A stretch of 64,000 nt of DNA from Aaosphaeria pasadenensis (Eukaryota; Ascomycota; Dothideomycetes; Pleosporales), in the NCBI GenBank assembly GCA_022813625.1, contig JAKLMB010000009.1:992001-1056000 (forward strand). Reading direction: 5' to 3'. Position numbers and translations under genes: made by a program. Below, piece by piece: positions 22,968 through 34,192 of the stretch (positions are counted from its first letter, which is position 1; every line of letters begins with the position of its first letter). The notes below the pieces were generated by a model that was not told the DNA's origin, ran no database searches, and worked only from the letters and a program-made list of their open reading frames with translations.

Positions 22968-24197
22968 TCAGTCTTGTACTCCTCTAATGAGGTTCTTGAT
23001 CCCCTCCCCTATTGCAGTTCTCTCCCAAGCCTGCGGAGTGTCTTCAAAGTCCACAAAGGAGCTTATGAAACTCTTCACATTGACTTTCTCGTCTTGAAGC
23101 AGGTGGACTGCCAACTCGAAATCTCCAGACGCGTATCGGAAGCAACCTCTTACCATCAGTTCCTTCTCACTCAGTGCTACGATAGGGAACTCAACCTTCG
23201 GTTGGCCAAGTCCAGTCTGGACAAACTTTCCACCTAGGCGAAGGATGTGAATTCCCGTTTGAATTGAGGATGCGGCGCCGGATGCTTCAATGACCGCATC
23301 CACACCTTCATCTTTCAATCGCAACTGTCCCAGAAGAGCTTTAGCGTTTTCCTCCGAAGTCGCGTTCGTATCGACCTTGAATACCTCACAGCCCGGTAAC
23401 CAGCCCTTCGCAAATACCAATTTCTTTTCCAGAACATCCACGAGCGCAATTCTTTGAGCACCGAAGTTTCGAGCTGTGGCCGCGCAAAGAAGACCCACGG
23501 TGCCGCTACCCATAATGACCACTGTCTCTCCGGGTCTAATGTCCGCAAGCTTTGTAGCATGGATGGCCACACTTAGCGGCTCGACAAGTACAGCTTCCTC
23601 GAGGGAAATCGAATCTGGAAGACGATGAACAAAATCCTCGGGTATCTTCCAGAACTTCGATAAGGTGCCAGGAGTATCGGGCGCACCAGCCGTTGCAGGG
23701 GCAGCTGCAAAGCGCATCTTGCGGCAAAGATTGTATGTTCCGTTCTTGCATGCCTATAACACAATTCAGAATCGTCAGATTGTCCGCGCCGTGAATAATA
23801 CCTTGCAGTATCTACATGGGACACCAGGCTCGATTGCCACATGATCCCCAATAGAGATGGACGTAACCTCGGAGCCAATAGAATGGATGATCCCCGATGC
23901 CTCGTGGCCCATGACAATGCCCCTTTGGGGATCCACCTTGTTGGTGATGCCGCCATGTTTCCAGAAATGCACCTATATCACGCAAACTGTTAATGGGGAA
24001 CTGGAGGTAAAGATGATAAGAGAGAAGAGTAATGGCCCTGTCTGACTCACATCGCTCCCGCATGTTCCGACAAACGCGATCCGGACGAGTACATCTCTCG
24101 GGCCTAGCTCCTCAACAGGTCTGTCTTCAATTTTGACATTACCCGGGCCGTAAAGTACGACGGATGGATTTTCCATTGTTGCGATTGAGGTGGCCAT
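22968..24197 (-). CDS. Zinc-dependent polyol dehydrogenase (xylitol/sorbitol type)
   Basis: A 367-residue medium-chain dehydrogenase that oxidises a polyol such as xylitol, sorbitol or L-arabinitol with NAD+. Exons are 24051-24197, 23802-23972 and 22968-23753. Visible residues are the catalytic zinc ligand Cys46 in GTCGSD, GHE at 71-73, structural zinc cysteines 102, 105, 108 and 116, the cofactor motif GSGTVGLL, and an aspartate (LVDVLEKK) after the second strand, which favours NAD over NADP. The length fits xylitol/sorbitol dehydrogenases. An AT-rich TATA-like stretch lies about 95 bases upstream. The exact substrate is open. Confidence 0.9.
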
Positions 24198-25069
24198 TTC
24201 GTGATGATGTCACCTTTGGGGAGAGGGGCTTTAAAGTAATGTTGAGAGGTTCGGCTTAGACAATAACTCTTTGGTTACGATGAGCCAGCCTTATTTATGT
24301 GTCTTTGAATAAATGATGTACCTCCCCCTCCGTAAGCAGCTCTAATTGAGGGACTTTTACGCGTGTAATCCTTTACATGAGCGATGGTCTGGCGGACGAA
24401 CGTACATTTTGATTGGCCCCTGGGCGCGGATCTTCGTTTTGAGTGTCTAGTTCCGATTACCCCTCAAGAGTAGAGCGCGTGCAATGGGTGAGATAGAAAA
24501 TGAAGAGCCAAATTATTGCCGCAGGAATGATGCGCATTCAAAAGTGCGGGTACTAAATAGTACGACTTGTAGCAAGTAATGATAAGATGTGTGAATATTC
24601 TGTTATGTGGGCCGAAAGTTGATGTGCGTAGTCAACGTAGTGGTAACATTTCCCATGTCTGCTTTGTAGCTCTAACACGACTAGTGTACGTCCTACGTAC
24701 CTCGTAGCATGCAAAATTGTTTCTAGTTATGAAAACAAAATTCTAGAATAAAAGAAAGAGCGTCGGTACAAGTTGGGTTCCTTCTAGGTGTATTGTAATG
24801 ATCTACCGCGTAACCATGGCTAGCGGCGTAAACAATAATACCTAGTATGAGTATAGGTGCACTACACGATCAATGTAATTTCGGCATATGACGAACAGAA
24901 GCATTTGACTGCAACTTCGTGGAACACTTTGTTCCTGTTTTGGCTCTTGAATATTTGGCAAGGTTCGAGAGCCTGTTTCGATTCGAAACTTTCGCTGATG
25001 TCATACAAGGCTGTGCAATTTATTAGACCTCGCTCAACTTAATAAGAACCAACAGGAAGGTAAGATCAG
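24198..25069. promoter_or_regulatory. Divergent promoter region
   Basis: 870 bases between the dehydrogenase and the arrestin-like gene. Apart from a TATA-like AT-rich block near 24290, no gene or repeat is seen. Confidence 0.45.
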
Positions 25070-26365
25070 ATGAGTCCATCCCCAGTCCACCGAACATCTT
25101 CAACCATGCCAATAGACGCTCTACCCAACTCTGCCACAAACCCGCTCTACATTTATCTTCATCCACCCACAGATGGAAGGTCAAAGTTTACTACAGGCGA
25201 TCTCGTACAAGGTCAACTTCAGGTGCAAATGCTTGGCTACCATCAAGAGATAACATGCACTCTCAATGGATTCATGAATTGCAATGTGATCGAAGATGGA
25301 ACAGTCAAAAGTTACTCCACCGCTCTCTTCAAGATTCACAGCAACAAGAACCAAGTTTATGGTATCGACTCAACTGGTGCCCTTGGCCGCCGCGAATTCC
25401 CTTTCCAATTCAGATTCCCAGACACAGTTGAGCTCCCACCACATCCAGCGTTCCTTCAACGATCAGGCTTTGAGTGCAGCATTGGGCATACTCCTCCGCC
25501 AAGCTCAATATCGAACATGCTTCATTCTCACAGCTCACAAATCAAGTACTACATAGAAGCCACTAGTGTGCGGGCGCGTGGTAACATTCGAGGTCTGACC
25601 GTTCGTCAAAACATATCGTACATACCGCCTACACCGCCCACAATCAAGGATATGGTAGGAGACAGCCTCATTCCGCAGGCGTCTATCAGTGGACCATCTC
25701 ATTTCGTCCACATCCAAACAAACAAGCTTCGCCCAGAATCTGCACAGAGTGATAGTCTCTTGGAGAGGATCAAATCGAAGAGGCACGAAGTCGCCCCGAG
25801 TGTTTCCTTCTCGATCTCTGCGCATGTCCCTCAGATAGCCATAATGGGGCAATCCCTCCCAATCACTTTGTCCCTAGAACAAACGCACTCTGATCTATCG
25901 GACGGGCAATTCCCTGAGCTGTTTTTGCAAAAGATTTGCATAAAGCTCACCAGCAAGGTCACAGTCCGCGTGCCGGTACTTGCTACTGGCAGAGACACCG
26001 ATTTCACCACCAGCCAGGAACATATCCTAAAGGATGCTGAATTTCCTAAGAACTCGCGCTTGATATATGACGGGGTCACGGTTGAAGAGTTGACTCAGGA
26101 CACTGGGCATGTCACTGTTCCTCGAATTATCTTACCAGGTTTCTCCAGCTATGCAATCAATAATGCCTGGGAAATTCAGGTCACAATTTGTGGAAAATGT
26201 GCGGGAGAGAAGTTTACACGGGTGGTCTGCAAGGGACCGATCAGGGTATATTCTGGGTTCGTCCGCAGCCCAGTCTCTCGGGATGATGACCACGCACTAG
26301 AGGGAGAAGAAATTCCGCCAACCGAAGAGTTACCCACCTACGAGCAAGCAATTCGGAGTTCATGA
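25070..26365 (+). CDS. Arrestin-like (alpha-arrestin) protein
   Basis: A single-exon gene for a 431-residue protein. The N-terminal half has the arrestin beta-sandwich pattern (NPLYIYLHPPTDGRSKFTTGDLVQGQLQ, REFPFQFRFP, SQIKYYIEATSVRARG) and the second half a further sandwich (VSFSISAHVPQIAIMGQSLPITLSLE, VPRIILPGFSSYAINNAWEIQVTICG). The C-terminus LPTYEQAI resembles the PY-type signals by which fungal alpha-arrestins recruit a Rsp5-type ubiquitin ligase to membrane transporters, though it is LPTY rather than PPxY. Another in-frame ATG at residue 13 could be used. The family call is moderately sure; a cargo cannot be named. Confidence 0.7.
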   Translation: MSPSPVHRTSSTMPIDALPNSATNPLYIYLHPPTDGRSKFTTGDLVQGQLQVQMLGYHQEITCTLNGFMNCNVIEDGTVKSYSTALFKIHSNKNQVYGIDSTGALGRREFPFQFRFPDTVELPPHPAFLQRSGFECSIGHTPPPSSISNMLHSHSSQIKYYIEATSVRARGNIRGLTVRQNISYIPPTPPTIKDMVGDSLIPQASISGPSHFVHIQTNKLRPESAQSDSLLERIKSKRHEVAPSVSFSISAHVPQIAIMGQSLPITLSLEQTHSDLSDGQFPELFLQKICIKLTSKVTVRVPVLATGRDTDFTTSQEHILKDAEFPKNSRLIYDGVTVEELTQDTGHVTVPRIILPGFSSYAINNAWEIQVTICGKCAGEKFTRVVCKGPIRVYSGFVRSPVSRDDDHALEGEEIPPTEELPTYEQAIRSS

Positions 26366-27849
26366 GCGCTATAGATGTCAGATCTTATGGTTTGTTGCCT
26401 ATTTTCCGCCTCCCTCTCCGATCACAAATCAGAGTATCGCTCGAAAGCTCTACCACATACGTATAAGACCCAATCCGAACAATATATAGCTTCGCTGAAG
26501 CCTCTACATAGTGCCGCAAAATATTGGTCATATCTGCGTTTAGGGTGTGCTTCCCCAGCGTCTGCACTGAATCAGGGTATGCACTAGCCAACGTTACTCT
26601 GGGTGGCTGCTCATTCTATTTCTCGGGGAATTGAGGTTGCGAATCTTGTTGACATTTGCATAGCGCAGTATGAATAACTGCACGTCACTTTTCCAAAGCT
26701 CATGTTTACAGTGCCAATGTGACTTGGATTTTTTCTCGTATTGAAAATCTGATAATCGAATATAACTCCTCAACAGAAACTGATTAGAAGATCTCTCGAC
26801 ATTGACCCAATGATCCTTTTGAGTAAGTATTTCGTACAATATATAGCGTAGCCCCTCCAAACAAGTACCAATTTCTACCTGCATTTGGCTGTCAGGCATC
26901 CCACAATGCCACCGGCGGCTCAGAGTCCGGATCAATTCGTGAAAGTGCGCTGTCGGCCACAAATAATCTGAAAGTCGCCCATTTGTGTTTCTCTATTTAC
27001 TGATAGTGGATATTATTCAAAAATGGACGCTAGTATGAATTCTAACCTCAGCAAATGTTGGCTTCTATAAAGCTATCGCGAAGACGGCAATCCCTTGACT
27101 TAGTATCACCCGACAGAGTGAACCCCGTTGGAATACACGTTTCCGTGGACGTCCAGCTTGATCGAAGACAAGTCACTTTTCATACAAAAAGTATCTGAAA
27201 TTAGACAGGTTTATTCTAGATATACAGATAGTGGCTCCCAGGTGACACAAAAATAACATTGGACTGTACACCAGCCGCTCGAATGGCCCGCAGCAGCATT
27301 GTCCAATCGACTAGTCGGACGACCAAGAGGGGTAGGCTAATACTTACGATGGCCATGTTTTAGCCAGCGCAATGGAATATGAATATAAACCGTGTGGGGC
27401 AAACTAAGGGGTATTTCATTGACGTGAATATATGCATCCTCAGCTGATAATCTTCGCTAGGATGTATTTTTCGTAGGTGTATATTTGAATATACACAACG
27501 GGGTTCCAACGGCAACATACCAAATGATTGGGTTATGGAACGTCGCCGCTAATCCCACAAGGGCAATTTATATATTTCACATTGATTAGGGACGAGGATG
27601 CTGGGTAAGGCGGTGGCTAATTGCAGTACTGTATACGAGCGAACAATTTAGAGCTTTCCGGCCGATTACCCTACCGTGTTTAGGTCCAACAGCTTGGCTC
27701 TCGACCCCACAAGAGATACAATCCGGAATCCGGGGTGCATGAGCTTCATAACTTATTTGAAGTGGTCTGGCCCCGCGACGATGGATGTTCACTGGAATAG
27801 CCACATTTCAGGTGTCATTTTCAACTCGATAATCTCTTGATCAATTCCA
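26366..27849. other. Gene-poor AT-rich stretch
   Basis: About 1.5 kb without a convincing gene. The frame at 26594-26962 on the minus strand has no family resemblance or splice context. Within it lies a pair of inverted GAACCCCGTTG sequences (listed separately). Confidence 0.45.
27122..27504. repeat. Possible MITE-like element
   Basis: An 11-base GAACCCCGTTG at about 27122 recurs in inverted orientation (CAACGGGGTTC) at about 27497, enclosing some 370 bases of AT-rich non-coding DNA. Next to the right copy is GTATATTTGAATATAC, itself an inverted repeat. No target-site duplication is clear and no second copy exists in the window, so the element is only suspected. Confidence 0.25.
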
Positions 27850-29998
27850 ATGGCTCGAGCGCTCGTGATAACTGCGTTAGCAGCATCGTTTCAACTTGCG
27901 CATTCTCAATGTACTCCAGTAGATGCGAATAAGTCCTACGATTACATCGTAATTGGATCTGGTGCTGGAGGCATCCCAATCGCCGACAAGCTAAGTGAGG
28001 CCGGGAAATCAGTTCTTCTGGTCGAGAAGGGTCCATTGTCCAGCGGAAGATGGAACGGTACGATGAAGCCGTCATGGCTTGAGGGCACCAACCTGACCCG
28101 TTTTGACGTTCCCGGCTTGTTCAATCAAATCTGGGCAGACCCTACTGGCGTCAATTGCCCAGATCTTGACGTGATGGCGGGCTGGTAAGAATTGAACTTT
28201 TCCGTTCGGCATCGCATCGAATTCATGGCTAACGGGTATCTAGTGTTTTGGGCGGTGGCACGGCGGTGAACTCTGCGCTCTATTGGAAGCCCCATCCAAG
28301 GGATTTTGATCTAAGTTTCCCTGATGGCTGGAAGAACTCAGATATGCAAAAGCACGTTGATACCGTTTTCAAGCGGATTCCTGGAGTACGTAGTCTATAC
28401 TTCAATATAGAAAATCACACTGATCCCCAATTACAGACAACGACTCCCTCGAAGGATGGAAAGCTGTACTTACAGCAAGGATTTGATGCAGTCGGCAAAG
28501 GCTTGGTTGCAGGAGGGTTCAAAGAAATCGTCCCGAACGATCACCCAGATCAAAAGAACAACACTTTCGGACACAGCACATTCTTCATTGAAAATGGAGA
28601 GCGTCATGGTCCACTGAGGACATACCTAGCCACGGCAATGGAACGCGCAAACTTCAACTTACTCGTCAATACCAACGCAAGAAGGCTCGTGCGAACTGGA
28701 GGGCATGTTACAGGCGTTGAATTGGAATGTGCACAGGGACAGGGCCGTTCTGGCATTGTCAAAGTAACACCAGGCACTGGTCGAGTTATTGTGTCAGCCG
28801 GCACCATGGGTTCCGCCAAACTTCTCTTCCGCAGTGAGTATGCATGGTAGGAACGTCAAGAAGTTGAGACTAATCTAGTACAGGTGGCATTGGCCCCAAG
28901 GATCAGCTCGACGTCGTGAAAGGCTCAGCGCTTGATGGATCCACTATGATTGCCTCCGATCAGTGGATCAACCTCCCGGTTGGACAGAACTTGAACGATC
29001 ATGTCGGTGTAAGTATCATGTAATCATGACGCTTGGGGAGAAGCTGCTAACAATTCTTATAGACTGACATTCAGATTTCGCACCCAAGTATCGTCTTCTA
29101 TGACTTTTATGGCGCCTGGAACAACCCAGTCAAGGCGGACGCCGATAAATACCTAAGTAAGGCAAAGGTACAATTTTGAAGGTATGTCATACTGACAAAA
29201 ACATAGAGGAACGAAGTGGAATCTTGGCTCAAGTAGCACCTAATCTTGGTCCAATTGTAAGTTTATTCCCCAAACAGGAAAAATTACAAAAACTGACAAG
29301 GCAGGCATGGAATCAATTCCAAGGCCCTGACGGAATCGTTCGACATATACAATGGCAGGCTAGAATTGAAGGTCGAACTCCTAGTAAGTCCCTCCTTCAA
29401 TTAAGAACGGCCGATCAACGTACTAACTATCATCAAAGCATCAATGACGATCACTCAGTATCTCGGCACGGGAACTGTCTCACGTGGCAGAATGACCATT
29501 CTGGGCAATCTCAACACCCGCGTCTCTACTGTTCCTTACCTTCGCGATGCAAATGATAAAGCAGTCGTCATTCAGGGCATTGACTACATTCGCGGAATTT
29601 TGAGCAAGGTTCCCGATTTGACCTGGGTTGTACCAGCGGCCAACCAGAACACCACCGCGTTTGTGAACAGTGTAAGTAAACGAGCCATCCCCATACTGTA
29701 TCTTTTTTGACTGAACCATTTCTAGGTTCCCGCTACTGTAGGATCTCGAGGCTCCAATCATTGGGTAGGATCCTGCACCATAGGTACAGATGACGGTCGC
29801 ACTGGCGGTAAGTCTGTAGTTGATCTCGATACCAAGGTTTATGGGACGGACAATCTGTTTGTGGTTGATGCATCCATCTTCCCGGGAATGATGACAGGAA
29901 ATCCGACAGCCATGATCATAGCTGTCGCGGAGCGTGCTGCGGAAAAGATTCTTGCCCTCAAGGCCCCAGCATCTCGGTCACGTATCATGAGAGATTGA
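27850..29998 (+). CDS. Secreted GMC oxidoreductase, cellobiose-dehydrogenase-like (AA3)
   Basis: A 575-residue FAD enzyme in nine exons: 27850-28184, 28244-28385, 28437-28833, 28884-29008, 29063-29156, 29207-29256, 29305-29383, 29439-29671 and 29726-29998. A signal peptide (MARALVITALAASFQLAHSQ) indicates secretion. The FAD-binding dinucleotide loop is DYIVIGSGAGGIPIADKLSE with VLLVEKG; GMC marks are CVLGGGTAVNSALYWKP and NLPVGQNLNDHVG. The active-site part SNHWVGSCTIGTDDGR and the end LFVVDASIFPGMMTGNPTAMI resemble the flavodehydrogenase domain of cellobiose dehydrogenase. The cytochrome domain of true CDH is absent. It probably oxidises a sugar or oligosaccharide outside the cell and may feed lytic polysaccharide monooxygenases; the substrate is inferred. 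Confidence 0.88.
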
Positions 29999-30498
29999 AC
30001 GTCTATAATGAATTGAACTGAACGATTTTGGACGTCAAAGCTCAAAGTGTGATCATGCCTGCATCAAGTCTAATCCTGGAAAGTCACGATGGCTGTTGAT
30101 ATCTGTATGGTACGCGCAACTAGCGTGCCTGGCCACAAGCGAAGGTAAGTCTGATCCGTAAGAGCTATGCTAGATACTTGCATCATACCAAGCCTCGCTT
30201 CAGAAGCAAAAGAAGAAGGTAACAATTCAAAAGACAAATAAAACGCACCCGCAATCACGCTTCAAGACACACAGCACAAAGTTAACCTTAAATGGTGGTG
30301 ACACTTTAAAGAGAAGACATTCTTATTCCGGCTAGCCGACTACAACATGCTGTGCCTCATTACCTAAGGCGCGTGATCAATCTCCCCCCTCATAAGCGCC
30401 CGGCTTTGAATAAATAAACCTTTGTCCCTCGGGAACTTCCAACTCTAACAGCACTACTTTCTTCCAAGACCCAAATCTTCAAAGTCACATCCACGAAA
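29999..30498. promoter_or_regulatory. Intergenic and promoter of hydrolase gene
   Basis: 500 bases with AATAAATAA near 30408 as a plausible TATA-type element for the next gene, followed by a C/A-rich leader. No further gene. Confidence 0.4.
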
Positions 30499-31497
30499 AT
30501 GGGGGCCTCGTCAAAGAGCGCAACTTACGAGGACCCAATAGTGTTTACTCCCCCACGTTCCCACACCACTACTTTGATCATCCTCCATGGCCGTGGCTCC
30601 ACAGCCCAAAAGTTCGCAGAGCCACTTCTTACACATCCTATTTCGCCATTGACATCATCAGAGTCATCTTCTGCTCAGACCTTAAAAGTTTTCCGCGACT
30701 ACTTCCCAAATACAAAATTCATATTCCCAACCGCGAGCAAGCGTCGAGCAGTCGTTTTCAGGCGCAGTATGATACATCAGTGGTTCGATAATTGGTCATT
30801 GACGGAGCCTGAGCTCAAACAACATTTACAAATTCCAGGACTGAGAGAGACATCGTCATTTTTACATGATCTTTTGAGGAAGGAGATAGCCATAGTTGGC
30901 GCCGGAAATGTAGTTTTGATGGGATTGAGCCAGGGTAGCGCCGCAAGTTTGATCTCATCCATTCTTTGGGAGGCAGAACCGTTTGCTGCTGTAGTAGGCA
31001 TGTGCGGCTATATTCCTTTCCGTAAGGGCATGCTAAGCTGCGTTGAGGCCACGGAGGATCGCACTATCGGCTTGCCAGAGCACCACGACAGTCCTGAAGA
31101 CGACCTTTTTGATCGCGATGGAGACGAAGAAGAAGAAAGCCAGACCAAGTTTGGGGCGGCAGCCAAGTGGTTACGGGAAGAATTGCAAATTGATGGAACA
31201 AAGCAGAGCAGCGAAATGCGGGAGCCGTTCGAGAAACCTCGGGTCTTCATGGGCCACGGCAGTCTTGACGAAAAGGTTCCATGCGCGATCGGGAAACAAG
31301 CTGCAGAGTTTCTGAAAATGCTGGAGGTTGACGTTACGTGGCATGAATATGAAGGCTTGGGGCATTGGTACTCCGAAGATATGCTGAGAGACATTATAAC
31401 ATTTCTCAAGGGTTTACCAGGCTGGAGTGACGTTATCGGAGAAGTCAAGGTGTCTGGCACACCGGAAGACATGGTTCAGGAAGAGTCGTATGATTGA
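30499..31497 (+). CDS. Alpha/beta hydrolase, acyl-protein-thioesterase/carboxylesterase-like
   Basis: A single-exon gene for a 332-residue serine hydrolase of the phospholipase/carboxylesterase family. The N-terminal strand leads into HGRGSTAQKF, the oxyanion region of this family. The nucleophile is Ser144 in GLSQGSAAS, the acid Asp257 in HGSLDEKVP and the base His289 in EGLGHWYSEDM, so the triad is intact. At about 330 residues it is longer than acyl-protein thioesterase 1 (about 230); the extra part is an acidic insertion around residues 195-225 (DEEEESQTK). There is no signal peptide. It likely acts on cytosolic esters or thioesters. Confidence 0.87.
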   Translation: MGASSKSATYEDPIVFTPPRSHTTTLIILHGRGSTAQKFAEPLLTHPISPLTSSESSSAQTLKVFRDYFPNTKFIFPTASKRRAVVFRRSMIHQWFDNWSLTEPELKQHLQIPGLRETSSFLHDLLRKEIAIVGAGNVVLMGLSQGSAASLISSILWEAEPFAAVVGMCGYIPFRKGMLSCVEATEDRTIGLPEHHDSPEDDLFDRDGDEEEESQTKFGAAAKWLREELQIDGTKQSSEMREPFEKPRVFMGHGSLDEKVPCAIGKQAAEFLKMLEVDVTWHEYEGLGHWYSEDMLRDIITFLKGLPGWSDVIGEVKVSGTPEDMVQEESYD

Positions 31498-31774
31498 CAA
31501 GGGATTGCCGTACTCGATCAGCAGAGATAGTATTATGGAGTCGTCAGTGACGGCTTCCGTGTATTTGAGAGTACCTGTACCATGTATTATTCACTGTCAA
31601 AACATAGAATGCATGTGCCTCAGAATCGAGATACAGACGACGTCTAGCCCTGCATGATCCGAGTTTCCTATTAATCCCTTCATCTCTCTAGCATTGATGC
31701 AATATCCAGAGTGTGATCATAACAACCCTAACGTATGATCGATTCGGGCGTGACGCCCTGAGTTACGAGGTTTG

Positions 31775-31900
31775 TTGACTGTGCCACATAGCTGGGCATT
31801 TACCTCGCGTTAAAATGGACGTATCGTTCATCACATATTGACTGTGCCACATGACTGCGCATTTTCCTTGCGCTAAATTGATATGCCATTTATCGTATAT
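31775..31900. repeat. 63-bp imperfect tandem duplication
   Basis: Two adjacent units, 31775-31837 and 31838-31900, both begin ttgactgtgccacat and stay alignable to their ends with scattered substitutions and no evident gaps. Confidence 0.75.
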
Positions 31901-32101
31901 TGGTTTTAGGTTTCAGGATCATCAGTTGCGTTGACAACGCGCGCGCCTGTTGTGAAATACCGTATGGTTTGGCAGATCTATTGGATGGCAGACAAAGATA
32001 GAATTCCGTTTTTATCTGAATTAGCTCGCGCAGCAATGTAGGCTACAAGAAGGGAATGGCCTATAACCTTGATACTCTTCATCACGCGGGTAGAAGCTGG
32101 G

Positions 32102-32109
32102 TATAAAAG
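32102..32109 (+). promoter_or_regulatory. TATA box
   Basis: TATAAAAG lies 164 bases before the start codon of the downstream small gene, the best TATA match in this part of the window. Confidence 0.5.
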
Positions 32110-32265
32110 CTATTTACTTCGAGGACCTACACAATCTATTAAATCATCATCAATCTCAACTTTGCTATTCATCAAGATTTCAAGCGCACAGCACCCTCAT
32201 TGCATCGTTCAACTGTCGACCGCGAACATTTGAATTCCACCTCAACCCCATATTTCGTCTTTCCA

Positions 32266-32670
32266 ATGTCTGCCCAATCGCTTGAACTTCATGTCGCGTT
32301 TGGTCAACGACGCGAAACCAACAGCCCACTCCACTGGATCCTCCTGGTAGTACCACCGGGCTCGCGGTATTGTACTTACTATCATGTGACTGGCGGGCCA
32401 TCACAAGGAACAGGATATGAACTAGCTATTCAAGCAAACAAGCGAGTCGACAGCTTTGGCATTTCTTCGAAAGAACTTGTTGGCTATATTAATTCCAGCG
32501 ATCTGAACAAGTTGAAGAGTGCTGCCCAAAGGATTCCATTACAACGATGTCAAAGATGGCTTTGCGATCTTTTGGCCGAATTGGAACGGAAGGGAATCGT
32601 TCAAGGTGGAACTGCCGACTATTATCGTTCTCGAATCGAGCCTAGCCCTTACGAAAGGCCTTGTTATTGA
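32266..32670 (+). CDS. Small uncharacterised fungal protein
   Basis: A single-exon gene for a 134-residue soluble protein. The segments HWILLVVPPGSRYCTYYHVTGGPSQGTGYELAIQANKRVD and IPLQRCQRWLCDLLAELERKGI are the kind of sequence I recall from a widespread but uncharacterised fungal family with a YHVTGGP motif; I cannot name a domain accession with certainty. There is no signal peptide or membrane segment. I chose the ATG at 32266 because it follows the TATA box and precedes all family-like sequence. Confidence 0.65.
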   Translation: MSAQSLELHVAFGQRRETNSPLHWILLVVPPGSRYCTYYHVTGGPSQGTGYELAIQANKRVDSFGISSKELVGYINSSDLNKLKSAAQRIPLQRCQRWLCDLLAELERKGIVQGGTADYYRSRIEPSPYERPCY

Positions 32671-33418
32671 AGGCGCGGATGCCAATCCGTGAGAGCAGAT
32701 CCAGTGAGTCAGAACCCCATAGCTTGGAAACCCTCCAAAGATCTAATGTGCGCAGTTTCAGTCTCTTCGCTGCATTGTCGAACAGCAGCTGTCTAATCTG
32801 CAGCTCTCAGCGTTGTCTGCCTGTGTATCGTGTGCGGGCAATTCATTTTTCCGCACATGTCGTTTAGATTTCGACACTGAATAGATGTGTATAGTTGAAG
32901 CATCCGTGGTGATGGATAACTCCTTTTTAGGGGCGTTCGTGTGCTGCTGGTTTGTTTCTGATTTTGGATTGCCAGCAAGGGGTATTTTGCGAAATTTGAG
33001 GCTTTCTCCCAAGTACACAGACAACGTCCATAGTCCTTATCAAATACAACATGAATTTGCGATGCTGTTGTATTGCCCCCAAATCATAACATTGAGCTGC
33101 TCCATTGTCACGTGACCATGATAGACACATCGGTACCTGACTATAGTAGGATTAATGATTCTGATTTATAGGACATGATAGGAGGTAATAAAAACATTAT
33201 TTCAAAAGCGCACCAAGCTGACAATGCTGAAATAGGATGTCCCTACTTGCCTTTCCGAGGCCTTGGCGTCATGATAACGGTCTGTGCGCTGTTCCAATGC
33301 CTCTGCTGTGCCACATCACGATTTTTGTATCTTTGCACAGCACTGTTAACACATATGAGCAGACAAGCCTATACGAAAACAACATTCGACGACAGACTGT
33401 CATATCTTTAATTTCAAC
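32671..33418. other. Intergenic
   Basis: About 750 bases between two plus-strand genes. One CTGTGCCACA copy lies at 33305. No gene is seen. Confidence 0.45.
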
Positions 33419-34192
33419 ATGTCTGCAAGAGTGCTCACAGCAGAGGAACTCTCTAAAGCCGTCGTATTTGGCGACTTCCTACCTGTGTACAAAGTGGATG
33501 AAAAGACCGTGGTTAAGAAGGGCGAGGGCATCCGAATGGCCGAAGCACATGCAATGCGACTGGTTCGCCAAAATACGACAATCCCCGTTCCCGAAGTCTT
33601 CAATGCGTACACCGACCCTGAAAGTGGCCATGTGCACATTGTGATGGAGTTTGTTGAAGGGGATGTGCTTTCCAATGTGTGGGACAAGCTGAGCAGCGAT
33701 CAGCAAAACGAAATCACCGAACAGTTGCGTGATTACGTATCTCAGCTGCGTCAGATAAAAGGGTCGTTCATTGGATCTACAGATGGCACAGCTTGCGAGG
33801 ATCAATTGTTTACGGACATACTTGGTGGATATGGTCCATATGAGAACGAGAAAGCCTTCAATCAAGGAATCGTCACCGCAATTCGCAATACCTCCCAAGG
33901 AGGATGGATAGATCTTGTCTGTGACATGGTATTGTCGCTGAAAGACCATGAAATTGTTCTGACCCACGGTGACCTCAGTCCCAGGAATATCATCGTGCAA
34001 GGGAGCAAAGTCAAGGCTGTATTGGATTGGGAAATGACTGGATACTATCCTGAGTACTGGGAATACGCGAAGGCGATGTATAGGCCAGCATGGGTAGAGT
34101 CCTGGATCACAGGGCGTAACATCGAGAAGATAATGGACCAATACTTGTCGGAGTTGGCAATCCTTCTGAATGTGAGGACTATCGTGTGGTAG
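33419..34192 (+). CDS. Aminoglycoside-phosphotransferase (APH) family kinase-like protein
   Basis: A single-exon gene for a 257-residue protein of the APH/choline-kinase fold, a large fungal family of small-molecule kinases with mostly unknown substrates. Visible are the ATP-binding lysine region (VDEKTVVKKGEGIRMAEAHAMRLV), the hinge HIVMEFVEGDVL, the catalytic loop THGDLSPRNI (His183, Asp185, Asn190) and the metal-binding LDWEMTGYYPEYWE (Asp203). All key residues are present, so it is probably active. The end ILLNVRTIVW matches the family C-terminus. It does not imply antibiotic resistance. Confidence 0.85.
   Translation: MSARVLTAEELSKAVVFGDFLPVYKVDEKTVVKKGEGIRMAEAHAMRLVRQNTTIPVPEVFNAYTDPESGHVHIVMEFVEGDVLSNVWDKLSSDQQNEITEQLRDYVSQLRQIKGSFIGSTDGTACEDQLFTDILGGYGPYENEKAFNQGIVTAIRNTSQGGWIDLVCDMVLSLKDHEIVLTHGDLSPRNIIVQGSKVKAVLDWEMTGYYPEYWEYAKAMYRPAWVESWITGRNIEKIMDQYLSELAILLNVRTIVW

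Larger units (their letters stand above)
31498..32265. other. Intergenic with tandem duplication
   Basis: About 770 bases. They hold a 63-base imperfect tandem duplication (listed separately), an alternating CG run (acaacgcgcgcgcctg near 31935) and the promoter of the next gene. Confidence 0.5.

Noticed and set aside
24962..24975. tRNA B-box-like GGTTCGAG sequence
   Set aside because: The following bases do not complete the B box, and no A box or cloverleaf can be drawn around it.
26594..26962. Minus-strand frame of 122 codons
   Set aside because: No homology that I recognise, odd composition and no splice context in an AT-rich gap.
33419..34192. Antibiotic resistance gene suggested by the APH motif
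   Set aside because: This family is very large in filamentous fungi and mostly unrelated to drug resistance; only the kinase-like fold can be claimed.
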